From JAWOJF01 sp046481785 (GTDB lineage Bacteria > Bacteroidota > Ignavibacteria > Ignavibacteriales > Ignavibacteriaceae): a DNA stretch of 18,186 bases. Every line of letters begins with the position of its first letter. Positions within the stretch are counted from its first letter, which is position 1. The DNA is taken from positions 1 through 18,186 of the forward strand of contig JAWOJF010000278.1 in assembly GCA_046481785.1 (NCBI GenBank). The letters run 5' to 3'. This document shows, piece by piece, positions 6,590 through 14,324 of the stretch. The position numbers were made by a program, and so were the translations under genes. Under the pieces are notes generated by a model, which searched no databases, was not told where the DNA came from, and worked only from the letters and a program-made list of their open reading frames with translations.

Positions 6590-8839
6590 ATGGCAAAAAG
6601 AAATTATAGTGATTCTGAAAAAAGAAATGGTAAAAAACGTACCAATGGCGGCAGAAAAAGAATTGTGTGGACAATTGCCGGTGCAGCTCTTCTTATTTTT
6701 ATTGGGTTCGGAATATACATATACAGCGGACTCCCTTCACTTGAAGAACTTGAAAACCCGAGGCCGCAGCTTGCTAGTAAAGTGTATACGGTTGATGGCG
6801 AACTGCTCGGCCAATACTTTATCGAAAACAGGATTGAAACAAATATCGACAGTCTGCCTAAAGAATTAATTAATGCATTAATATCAACTGAGGACAGGCG
6901 GTTCTATGATCACTGGGGAGTAGACTTATCAAGGTTTGCCAAAGCTCAGATAAAAAATATTGTAACCTTTTCCAGGGAAGGTGCAAGTACAATTACACAA
7001 CAGCTTGCTAAAAATTTATATGAACTGAAATCCAGGAATGAAGGTGATTTCGGAACTGTTATAAGAAAAATACGGGAATGGATCACGGCAATTCAAATAG
7101 AGAAAAATTTTACTAAGAATGAAATTCTTGAACTTTATCTTAATGTTTCCTATTTCGGGCGAAGTGCTTACGGAATTGAATCTGCGGCCAAGGTATTTTT
7201 TAATAAGAAGGCAAGCGAGTTAACTCTTCCCGAATCCGCTTTATGTGTTGCATTACTTAAATCTTCAGAAAATTATGATCCGATAAGGCAGAAAGAAAGA
7301 GCATTACAAAGGAGAAATCTTGTAATGTACAATATGGTTGATAATGGCGTTCTCTCTCAAGATATATACAATAAACTAAAACAGCAGCCAATTATACTTG
7401 CATCGGAAAAGATAAGTGCTGTTAAATCTATTGCTCCTCATTTTATGGAGTATGTCCGCCAGCAGATGGAATCCCTTTCTAAAAAATATGGTTATGATCT
7501 TTATCGTGATGGATTAAATATTTATACTACCTTAGACTTCAGGATGCAAAGAGCAGCAAACACTGCCGCTGCCGGGCATTTGGTTGAATACCAGGAGCTT
7601 TTTAACAAGAACTGGAGCTGGGAAAAAAATAAAAGTCTTCTAACCAGTCTTATTGATAGAGCTATAAAAAGTACCAGTGAATATAGAAATGCTACAGATA
7701 AGGAAGATAAAGCAAAAATATACAACAGGCTGAAATACTCTAAGGCTTTTATAGATTCTGTTAAAGAAGCAGAGCAGAAAATACAGGTTGGTTTTGTGGT
7801 TTTAGAGCCTTCTACAGGTGAAATACGTGCAATGGTTGGAGGAGAGAACCAGAGTTTTGGAAGAGGCCTTAATCATGTAACCGGAATAAGAAGGCAGCCT
7901 GGTTCTTCATTTAAACCGATAGTGTACACAGTGGCAATTGATAATGGTTATAGCCCTGCATATACACTATTGAATCAGAAATTTAACCATAGGGGATGGA
8001 CACCTAATAATGCTAATAATGAGTATGGCGGTTATATGACATTGCGTGAAGGATTAACAAATTCGGTTAATGTCATATCCGGAAGGTTAACAATAGGTGA
8101 TATGGCTCCACCCAACCAGGTAGTTAAATATGCTAAGAGGCTTGGGATTAACTCCGAATTATCTCCATATCCCTCAATTGCACTTGGTACATCCGAAGTA
8201 ACTCCGCTTGAATTAACTTCAGCTTTTGGTACACTTGCTAATAAAGGAGTGCATGTTGCTCCAATTGCTATATTAAAGATTGAAGATCGTAACGGGATTA
8301 TTATTGACCAGTTTATTCCGGAATACACTGAAGCTATATCCCCTGAAACAGCTTCGATAATGACTGACATGCTCCAGGATGTAGTAAGTTCCGGAACAGG
8401 TGCGGGAGTTAGAAGATACTTTCACCGTCCTGCTGCAGGTAAAACCGGTACTACGCAGAATTTTTCAGATGCCTGGTTTGTTGGATATACACCACAACTG
8501 GTAGGCGGTGTATGGGTAGGTTTTGACGATCACCGGGTTAAATTTACTAACTGGTATGGCCAGGGAGCTAAAGCCGCATTACCCATATGGGCTAAATTTA
8601 TGGAAGCCGCATATAAAGAAATTGAAATTCCTCTTGAATATTTTGAACTGGCTTCAGGTGTTACTTCCGCTGTATTCTGTAAAGAAACATTGAATCTTGG
8701 AGATGCAAGAATTGCATCGGTCAATTGTCCATCTACTGTTATAGATATTGTAGATTCGAAGCATATGCCTGCTGAATGCGAACTGCATACCGGAACAAGG
8801 ATTAGACAGGAAGATAATCATGGAGATACCGGATGGTAA
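6590..8839 (+). CDS. mrcA: Class A penicillin-binding protein 1A (transglycosylase/transpeptidase)
   Basis: This bifunctional enzyme polymerises lipid II into glycan strands and cross-links the stem peptides in the periplasm. The 749-residue product has a basic cytoplasmic N-terminus and one membrane helix at about 25-45. The GT51 domain shows STEDRRFYDHWG (99-110, catalytic Glu101), GASTITQQLAKNLY (131-144), the RKIREW motif (159-164) and YFGRSAYGIESAA (188-200). The transpeptidase domain has SSFK (439-442, nucleophile Ser439), SVN (492-494) and KTGT (618-621). The tail beyond 690 contains Cys697, Cys713 and Cys730 in an evenly spaced arrangement that may allow a periplasmic disulfide. All catalytic residues are present. 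It follows the lpxH-type gene with no gap, coupling two envelope functions. The symbol reflects the PBP1A family, not proven orthology to the E. coli gene. Confidence 0.93.
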   Translation: MAKRNYSDSEKRNGKKRTNGGRKRIVWTIAGAALLIFIGFGIYIYSGLPSLEELENPRPQLASKVYTVDGELLGQYFIENRIETNIDSLPKELINALISTEDRRFYDHWGVDLSRFAKAQIKNIVTFSREGASTITQQLAKNLYELKSRNEGDFGTVIRKIREWITAIQIEKNFTKNEILELYLNVSYFGRSAYGIESAAKVFFNKKASELTLPESALCVALLKSSENYDPIRQKERALQRRNLVMYNMVDNGVLSQDIYNKLKQQPIILASEKISAVKSIAPHFMEYVRQQMESLSKKYGYDLYRDGLNIYTTLDFRMQRAANTAAAGHLVEYQELFNKNWSWEKNKSLLTSLIDRAIKSTSEYRNATDKEDKAKIYNRLKYSKAFIDSVKEAEQKIQVGFVVLEPSTGEIRAMVGGENQSFGRGLNHVTGIRRQPGSSFKPIVYTVAIDNGYSPAYTLLNQKFNHRGWTPNNANNEYGGYMTLREGLTNSVNVISGRLTIGDMAPPNQVVKYAKRLGINSELSPYPSIALGTSEVTPLELTSAFGTLANKGVHVAPIAILKIEDRNGIIIDQFIPEYTEAISPETASIMTDMLQDVVSSGTGAGVRRYFHRPAAGKTGTTQNFSDAWFVGYTPQLVGGVWVGFDDHRVKFTNWYGQGAKAALPIWAKFMEAAYKEIEIPLEYFELASGVTSAVFCKETLNLGDARIASVNCPSTVIDIVDSKHMPAECELHTGTRIRQEDNHGDTGW

Positions 8840-8843
8840 ATTT

Positions 8844-8971
8844 TAATTAACAATTTAGGAAATGTAAGGGACATTCAATTTAAATTGGAAACATATTTTA
8901 AATATTGAATGTAATATTGTAAATTTAATTTTATAATTAATTGTTCATTTTTAATTGTAAATTGTTAATTA
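8844..8971. repeat. Nested AT-rich inverted repeats between the PBP gene and tRNA-Leu
   Basis: An outer pair of 14-base arms at 8844-8857 and 8958-8971 is perfectly complementary. Inside it, ACATTCAAT at 8871-8879 pairs perfectly with ATTGAATGT at 8904-8912, and the pairing can continue inward with one bulge. The structure fills nearly the whole spacer and ends 9 bases before the tRNA gene. It may act as a transcription end for the PBP gene or be a small non-coding palindromic insertion. The sequence is very AT-rich, which makes chance pairing easier. Confidence 0.5.
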
Positions 8972-8980
8972 TTTACTTCC

Positions 8981-9064
8981 GCCCGGATGGTGAAATTGGT
9001 ATACACGCTACATTCAGGATGTAGTGCAGGTAACTGCGTGCAGGTTCAAGTCCTGTTCCGGGCA
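8981..9064 (+). tRNA. tRNA-Leu (anticodon CAG)
   Basis: An 84-base class II tRNA folds as follows. The acceptor arms are GCCCGGA (8981-8987) and TCCGGGC (9057-9063), with discriminator A at 9064. The anticodon stem CTACA/TGTAG (9008-9012 and 9020-9024) encloses the loop TTCAGGA with anticodon CAG at 9015-9017, reading CUG leucine codons. A long variable arm (TGCAGGTAACTGCGT) follows, as expected for leucine tRNAs, then a T-arm with loop TTCAAGT. The CCA end is not encoded, since CAA follows the discriminator, so it must be added by tRNA nucleotidyltransferase. Confidence 0.96.
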
Positions 9065-9196
9065 CAAATAAGCTGATCGTCATATCACATATACAGGCCA
9101 GATTCATCCGGCCCTTGCTTTATTAAAGTACTTTTCAACACTTTTCATTATATTCAAAGCCTGCTTCTTTTTGTACACTAAGAAACGGAGAATTTA

Positions 9197-11767
9197 ATGC
9201 ACAAATTCATGGGTACTTATTATGTAGTTCCTTCTCTTCCTGAAAATCTGGAGAAGTTAAGGGAACTTGCATATAACCTGCACTGGAGCTGGAACCCTGA
9301 TGCAAGAGAACTTTTCCGCAGGCTTGATAATGAATTATGGACTAACACAAACCATAATCCTGTTATGATGCTTGGTAATATTAACCAGGAACGCTTTAAT
9401 GAAGTTGCTCATGATGATGGATTTCTGGCGCATCTGGACAGAGTGTATGATAAGCTTAAGCAGATGCTAAATGAAAAAACATGGTTCCAGAAAAATTATG
9501 ATTATCCCGCATCATTTAATATAATTTATTTTTCGGCAGAGTTTGGTTTAACTGAATGTCTCCAGACTTATTCAGGTGGACTCGGTATCCTGGCCGGGGA
9601 TCATCTTAAAGCCTGCAGCGATCTGGGGATTCCTTTAATAGGAATAGGACTGCTTTATAAGGAAGGTTATTTCCAGCAGTACCTTAATTCTGAAGGATGG
9701 CAGCTTGAGAGATATGAAATAAATGATTTTGATAATCTTCCTATGAAACTTGTCCGTAATGCTAAAAATGAACCACTGATCAATTCTGTGCATATGGCAG
9801 ACAGAGAAGTATTTTTTCAGGTATGGAAGATAGATGTAGGCAGAGTACCTTTGTTTCTGCTTGACACAAATATAGAACAAAATCATTTAATTGATAGAAA
9901 AATAACCGAAACTTTATATGGCGGTAATGTTGATACAAGAATAAGGCAGGAAATTCTTTTAGGCATTGGCGGGATAAGAGCCTTGCATTCAATGAAAATT
10001 AAACCAATGGTTTGCCATATGAATGAGGGGCATTCTGCTTTTCTTTCGCTTGAGCGAATAAGGCTCTCTTTTCAGAATGACGGCTTAACATTCAGGGAGG
10101 CTAAAGAAATAGGGTATCACTCAAACATTTTTACAACTCATACACCGGTACCTGCCGGAATTGATGTTTTTTCTAATGATATTGTTGAAAAATATCTTGG
10201 CTATTATTACAGAAATGAACTAAAAATTTCGGATAAAGAATTTTATTCCCTTGGAACCATTTATGCTGATAAGGAACCTGGCGTGTTTAATATGGCCCAT
10301 CTTGCAATGAACACTGCTGGTTACGTCAATGGCGTAAGTAAACTCCATAGTGAAGTATCAAGAAAAATGTGGACTTCCGGATATAAGAATATTCCTTTTA
10401 ATGAAATTCCTATCGGGCATGTTACTAACGGAGTACACCTAAGATCTCACATTTCAAAAGAAATGGAAGAACTTCTGCTGCGGTACCTGGGTGAAAGGTG
10501 GGTTGAAAATCCTGCCTCAGAAGAATTATGGAGTCGGATAGATAAGATCCCCGATGAAGAACTTATAAGAACCCATGAAAGAAGAAGAGAAAGGCTTGTG
10601 GCTTTTGCCAGAAGCAGATTGATTCACCAGGTTAATAGCCGGGGCGGGAGTCAGGCTGAAGTTCAGGCTTCGGCTGAAGTTTTAGATCCCACTACCTTAA
10701 CTATTGGGTTCGCCCGCAGGTTTGCTACTTATAAAAGAGCCACCCTTATCTTCAGAGATATTGACAGATTTGCAGAAATTGTAAATAACAGGAAATATCC
10801 GGTTCAATTTATTTTTGCAGGCAAAGCTCATCCTAAGGATGATGAAGGCAAAAGATTTATTCAGGATATAGTTCAAATAGCAAAAGAGGAACGGTTCAGG
10901 AGGCGGATAGTTTTCCTGGAAAACTATGATATAAATGTTGCTCATTACCTTGTTGAAGGATGCGATATTTGGCTTAACAATCCGCGGCGCCCCCTGGAAG
11001 CAAGCGGAACTTCGGGAATGAAGGTAATTGCTAACGGCGGATTAAATTTTAGTGTTTTGGATGGATGGTGGGATGAGGCATTTGACCCCGAAGTGGGGTG
11101 GAAAATAGGGAATGGTGAGGAATATTCCGATAATGACTACCAGGATGAGGTTGAAGCACGACAGTTTTATCATACTCTTGAAAGCGAAATCATTCCCCTG
11201 TTTTATTCGACAGGAGTGGACCGCCTGCAAAGAGCCTGGGTTGCAAAAATGAAAGCCTCTATGAAAAAGCTGGGTCCTATATTTAATACACACAGAATGG
11301 TGCAGGAATACTTCGAAAAATATTATAAACCTTCTTTCGAGAACAGGGCGGTTTTGCTTGAAAAAGAATGGAGCAAAGCAAAAGAGCTTGCTTCATGGAA
11401 AGAAAATATTATTAACAGTTGGTCTTCTATCAGTGTAGTTAATATTGAAACTGAAGGAGATATAAAAAAGGTTTATGTCGGCGAGGAGATCCCTGTTAAA
11501 GCTGAAATAAATCTTGGTAATTTACAACCGGACGACATAGAAGTTCAGTTATATTATGGGCCGGTTGATAAACAGGATGAGCCTCAACTTAATAAAACTT
11601 CGGTTATGAAACCGAACCCAAAACTAAATCAAAACGGTTTTTATTCCTATTCAGGAAAGATAATATCGGAAAAAAGCGGCCAGCAGGGTTATACAATCAG
11701 AATTCTTCCTAAACATCCATTATTAATTCATCCTTTGGAGCTTGGAGTAATATATTGGGCGAATTAG
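9197..11767 (+). CDS. glgP: Alpha-glucan (glycogen) phosphorylase, DUF3417-containing type
   Basis: The enzyme uses phosphate to release glucose 1-phosphate from the non-reducing ends of alpha-1,4-glucans, with pyridoxal phosphate as cofactor. The 856-residue product starts with a DUF3417-type domain (about 10-95, with NLHWSWNPDA at 27-36). FSAEFGL (112-118), YSGGLGILAGDHLK (125-138) and the donor-side HMNEGHSAF (274-282) follow. GFARRFATYKR (504-514) and the cofactor site EASGTSGMK (601-609), with Lys609 as the expected Schiff-base lysine, identify the shorter TIGR02094-like branch rather than the classical GlgP/MalP type. A beta-rich tail at about 745-856 is typical of this branch. The ATG is preceded by GGAG at 9187-9190, well spaced. 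It works with GlgC in glycogen turnover, but the two genes are not in one operon. A hairpin follows the stop. Confidence 0.95.
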   Translation: MHKFMGTYYVVPSLPENLEKLRELAYNLHWSWNPDARELFRRLDNELWTNTNHNPVMMLGNINQERFNEVAHDDGFLAHLDRVYDKLKQMLNEKTWFQKNYDYPASFNIIYFSAEFGLTECLQTYSGGLGILAGDHLKACSDLGIPLIGIGLLYKEGYFQQYLNSEGWQLERYEINDFDNLPMKLVRNAKNEPLINSVHMADREVFFQVWKIDVGRVPLFLLDTNIEQNHLIDRKITETLYGGNVDTRIRQEILLGIGGIRALHSMKIKPMVCHMNEGHSAFLSLERIRLSFQNDGLTFREAKEIGYHSNIFTTHTPVPAGIDVFSNDIVEKYLGYYYRNELKISDKEFYSLGTIYADKEPGVFNMAHLAMNTAGYVNGVSKLHSEVSRKMWTSGYKNIPFNEIPIGHVTNGVHLRSHISKEMEELLLRYLGERWVENPASEELWSRIDKIPDEELIRTHERRRERLVAFARSRLIHQVNSRGGSQAEVQASAEVLDPTTLTIGFARRFATYKRATLIFRDIDRFAEIVNNRKYPVQFIFAGKAHPKDDEGKRFIQDIVQIAKEERFRRRIVFLENYDINVAHYLVEGCDIWLNNPRRPLEASGTSGMKVIANGGLNFSVLDGWWDEAFDPEVGWKIGNGEEYSDNDYQDEVEARQFYHTLESEIIPLFYSTGVDRLQRAWVAKMKASMKKLGPIFNTHRMVQEYFEKYYKPSFENRAVLLEKEWSKAKELASWKENIINSWSSISVVNIETEGDIKKVYVGEEIPVKAEINLGNLQPDDIEVQLYYGPVDKQDEPQLNKTSVMKPNPKLNQNGFYSYSGKIISEKSGQQGYTIRILPKHPLLIHPLELGVIYWAN

Positions 11768-11779
11768 TCTTGTTAAAAG

Positions 11780-11817
11780 TTTTCAAAGGAGTTATTTTAA
11801 AATAATGTCTTTGAAAA
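11780..11817. terminator. AT-rich two-tier hairpin after glgP
   Basis: TTTTCAAAG at 11780-11788 pairs perfectly with CTTTGAAAA at 11809-11817. Inside lies the self-complementary 14-base sequence TTATTTTAAAATAA (11792-11805), with a 3-base mismatch on each side. It starts 13 bases after the glgP stop and ends before the next gene start at 11845. It has few G-C pairs and no clean T-run, so it may attenuate or protect the transcript rather than terminate it fully. Confidence 0.4.
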
Positions 11818-11844
11818 GTTAATCTCCGGAACCAGCTATAAAAT

Positions 11845-12837
11845 ATGCTTCTTGAAACTCTTGATATCAAAAAAAATGATATCCTCATATATTCTCAGAA
11901 TATGTTTGATCTTGAAAATAATTTTAAGATCATATATAAGGATGATCCTGTAAAAGAATCCAGGAAAATTTCTTACGGTGAAGTCTGCCGGTTTGTAAAT
12001 GAATATACCCCTAAAAATTTAATTGTTTACCGGCTGCTTACTAATATCCCTGACTTTGAAATATTCGTTTCTAAATACGGCTTTTTTCTGAATGTAAATA
12101 ATGTTACTGAGCTTATTTATTTCGATCCGGTTTTTGCTGTAAAAGAACTTGAAGAATATCCTGAATCTATGAATTATGACCTCAGGTTCAGAATTCAACA
12201 GGTGGGCCTTACAACTCTTAACAGGTTTAAAGATCTTCCGAATTATGCAGAAATATACAGTGTTGATATGCAGGCAGATGAAGCTAAAAATCAGAATGAT
12301 AAAGTTTTTGCAGATGCGATCTTTGCTTTTGAAAAGGATGTAAAAGAACATAAACCTGCTGCTCAGCAGCCCGTAAGAAAAAATACCGAAAACAACACCG
12401 TATTAAAAAAACGGACGAACCTTCCTGAAAATCAAAAACAGAGTAAAGCTTCACCAGTGATCAAAACAGGGAAGCCGGCAAGTGACCCGCATGATATAAG
12501 AATTATTAGTCATGATCTTTCAGAAGATAAGGATTTTGATTACAGGCAGATAATGAAGATCAATTTCAAAGGGGCTACTTCTGAGGCAGCCGTAAAAAAA
12601 GGTGGAAAGTATATTGTTGAAAATAAGATTGCTGATGCTCAGAAGAAAGCACGGCAAAGTTCATTTGGTAAATTTTTACAGAGTAAGCAAATAAACCGGG
12701 AATCACCTGAACATGTAAGTCTTGGGGATGTTTCGAAGGATCATTTAACTGATATCTTCAAATCACCCTCTTCATTAAAAAATCTGGTGCAGGGAAAAGA
12801 AAATCCCAGGGTTGTCTTAAAGCTGAATAAAAAATAA
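11845..12837 (+). CDS. Uncharacterised 330-residue protein, two-part architecture
   Basis: I do not recognise this protein. It has no signal peptide or membrane helix, so it is probably cytoplasmic. Residues 1-165 look folded, with alternating hydrophobic strands and helices (for example NDILIYSQNMF, NLIVYRLLTNIPDFEIFVSKYG, FDPVFAVKELEEYPE). Residues 166-215 are rich in K, Q, N and P and look disordered. Residues 216-330 are basic and include IMKINFKGATSEAAVKKGG and a lysine-ended tail (RVVLKLNKK). It has one cysteine (Cys48) and no catalytic signature that I can name. It lies 77 bases after glgP behind a hairpin and converges on a glycosyltransferase gene, so its context is uninformative. 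The ATG at 11845 lacks a clear Shine-Dalgarno. The length and the protein-like composition make it a real gene. Confidence 0.8.
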   Translation: MLLETLDIKKNDILIYSQNMFDLENNFKIIYKDDPVKESRKISYGEVCRFVNEYTPKNLIVYRLLTNIPDFEIFVSKYGFFLNVNNVTELIYFDPVFAVKELEEYPESMNYDLRFRIQQVGLTTLNRFKDLPNYAEIYSVDMQADEAKNQNDKVFADAIFAFEKDVKEHKPAAQQPVRKNTENNTVLKKRTNLPENQKQSKASPVIKTGKPASDPHDIRIISHDLSEDKDFDYRQIMKINFKGATSEAAVKKGGKYIVENKIADAQKKARQSSFGKFLQSKQINRESPEHVSLGDVSKDHLTDIFKSPSSLKNLVQGKENPRVVLKLNKK

Positions 12838-12934
12838 ATATAAATTCTCAATTCAGTTATATTGTTTATTTCCGGCAAAATCGGGACAGAAGAATTCAGC
12901 CGCCTCACCAGTGAACCATCATTGTTAGCTGATA

Positions 12935-14092
12935 TTACTTACCGGTTTCTTCTATAACTTGTTCAAACAACCCCGCTAAATTTTTAAAATTATTCCTGTT
13001 TTTGAACTCTTCAATGTTTTTTCTGAAATCTATTTTGTTTTTTAGTTCAAAGTATTCCAGTACGCCCTTTACTATTTCTTCCGGCTTGCCCGGCTGAATA
13101 ATTATGCCTGTTTTTCTATCTTCTACGAATTCACTTAACCCCCCTACATTTGTTACAACTACCGGCATATTAAAGCTGTAGGAAACATTAAGAACAGCAC
13201 TTTGTGTAGCACTGCGGTATGGAAGTATTGCCAGGTCAGCGGCAGCAAAAAACTTTCCAACTTTCTCATTCGGGACAAATTCATTTATTAGTTTGATCTT
13301 ATCACTAAGCTTAAGTCTCTCTATTAATTCAGAATAATTCGAGACACTATCATAAAATTCCCCTACTATTAAAAGTTTTGCCTCAGGAATTTTGTTCAAT
13401 ATCCCCGGCAAGGCTTCAATAAGAACATCAAGTCCCTTATATTTTCTCACATACCCGAAGAAGAGCAAAACTTTATCTTCCGGTTTAAATCCCAATTCTT
13501 TTCTTTCGTTAATTCGTTCAAAAACAGCATCTTCAGAAAAGAGATCAAAAGAGGGGAGCTCGGAACGGTAAATTTTTTTTCCCGGGAAATTCACTTTTAA
13601 TTCTTTTTCTACAATTTCTGATAGAGCCATAAAACTATCTGCATTATTCAGCCCTATCCTGGTAAGGATTTTATCAACTCTGTTTTGTTCATGGGAAATA
13701 TAATTTTCCGTAATAAAAAGAATTTTCCCTTTGTATCTGTTTTTTACTAATCCGGATATGGAAAAATGACATGGCCCGAAGAAAGGATGCCACCAGTCGA
13801 AAACGACAAGGTCCGCATTCTCTTGTTTCAGCTTTTTAGAAGTCATGAGCCAATTAAAAGGATTTATTGAGTTAACAATCCGCTCATTAGGAATGATGAA
13901 CTTCTTTTCTTTGCTTTTATCAAACTGTGTGGTACCCGGAAAAAGAAATGACGGATACAACAGTTTATAATTATATACTACAACATCAAATCTATTTTTT
14001 ACAGTTTTATATATATACGAAACAAAAGTAGAAGGCCCCCCCCGGTATGGGTAAGCAGGCCCAATAATTACAATTTTTCTTTTATTAGCCAT
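12935..14092 (-). CDS. Glycosyltransferase, GT4-like family 1
   Basis: This 385-residue protein should transfer a sugar from a nucleotide donor, probably to a surface polysaccharide, lipid or glycolipid. The acceptor is unknown. The N-terminal Rossmann half begins IVIIGPAYPYRGGPSTF (7-23), with the GG acceptor-side loop typical of GT-B enzymes. The C-terminal half has FFGYVRKYKGLDVLIEALP (211-229), KLLIVGEF (239-246), AADLAILPYRSATQS (284-298) and PVVVTNVGGLSEF (310-322). The usual EX7E motif is not evident: by my alignment the two glutamates fall on Ala295 and Val303. The SATQS motif suggests a GT4 branch that has diverged there. The ATG has GGGAG about 8 bases upstream. A G8 run occupies codons 17-19. 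It is divergent from xseA and convergent with the unknown gene. No other surface-sugar genes are nearby. Confidence 0.88.
   Translation of the reverse strand: MANKRKIVIIGPAYPYRGGPSTFVSYIYKTVKNRFDVVVYNYKLLYPSFLFPGTTQFDKSKEKKFIIPNERIVNSINPFNWLMTSKKLKQENADLVVFDWWHPFFGPCHFSISGLVKNRYKGKILFITENYISHEQNRVDKILTRIGLNNADSFMALSEIVEKELKVNFPGKKIYRSELPSFDLFSEDAVFERINERKELGFKPEDKVLLFFGYVRKYKGLDVLIEALPGILNKIPEAKLLIVGEFYDSVSNYSELIERLKLSDKIKLINEFVPNEKVGKFFAAADLAILPYRSATQSAVLNVSYSFNMPVVVTNVGGLSEFVEDRKTGIIIQPGKPEEIVKGVLEYFELKNKIDFRKNIEEFKNRNNFKNLAGLFEQVIEETGK
14036..14043 (-). repeat. G8 homopolymer within the glycosyltransferase coding region
   Basis: Eight consecutive C on the plus strand read as G8 in codons 17-19 (Arg-Gly-Gly) of the minus-strand glycosyltransferase gene. 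Loss or gain of one G shifts the frame into stop codons within about 15 codons in either direction, as read directly from the sequence. The run is unusual in AT-rich DNA. Confidence 0.85.
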
Positions 14093-14268
14093 TAAAATAT
14101 CTCCCGGAGGATAGCTTCAGGAAAAATCAAACATTAAAAGTTAAAAATATCCTATTCCCGGTTACCGGGCAAATATAATAAAGAGAATAATTGGACAATT
14201 TTCTCTGTATTGCACTCATTTTATACTGAATTTTTGGAATAATATTTCTCCTGATTTTATTATAACTT

Positions 14269-14276
14269 TATATTTG
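14269..14276 (+). promoter_or_regulatory. Candidate -7 promoter box for xseA
   Basis: TATATTTG matches the TAnnTTTG consensus of Bacteroidota housekeeping promoters. It lies 48 bases before the preferred xseA ATG, leaving a leader of about 40 bases. No TTTG -33 box is seen at the usual distance. The motif overlaps the TTG at 14274, which argues against that TTG being the translation start. Confidence 0.4.
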
Positions 14277-14324
14277 GTTTATAAAATACCAATTAGTGAA
14301 AATTATTATTTATGTGATCATTTT

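Noticed and set aside
9095..9121. Possible terminator after tRNA-Leu
   Set aside because: The stem has only four reliable base pairs (GGCC with GGCC) and no proper T-run.
14274..14324. TTG-initiated extension of xseA
   Set aside because: The TTG lies inside a TAnnTTTG promoter-like box, and the extra residues do not resemble XseA. The ATG at 14325 gives the standard N-terminus.
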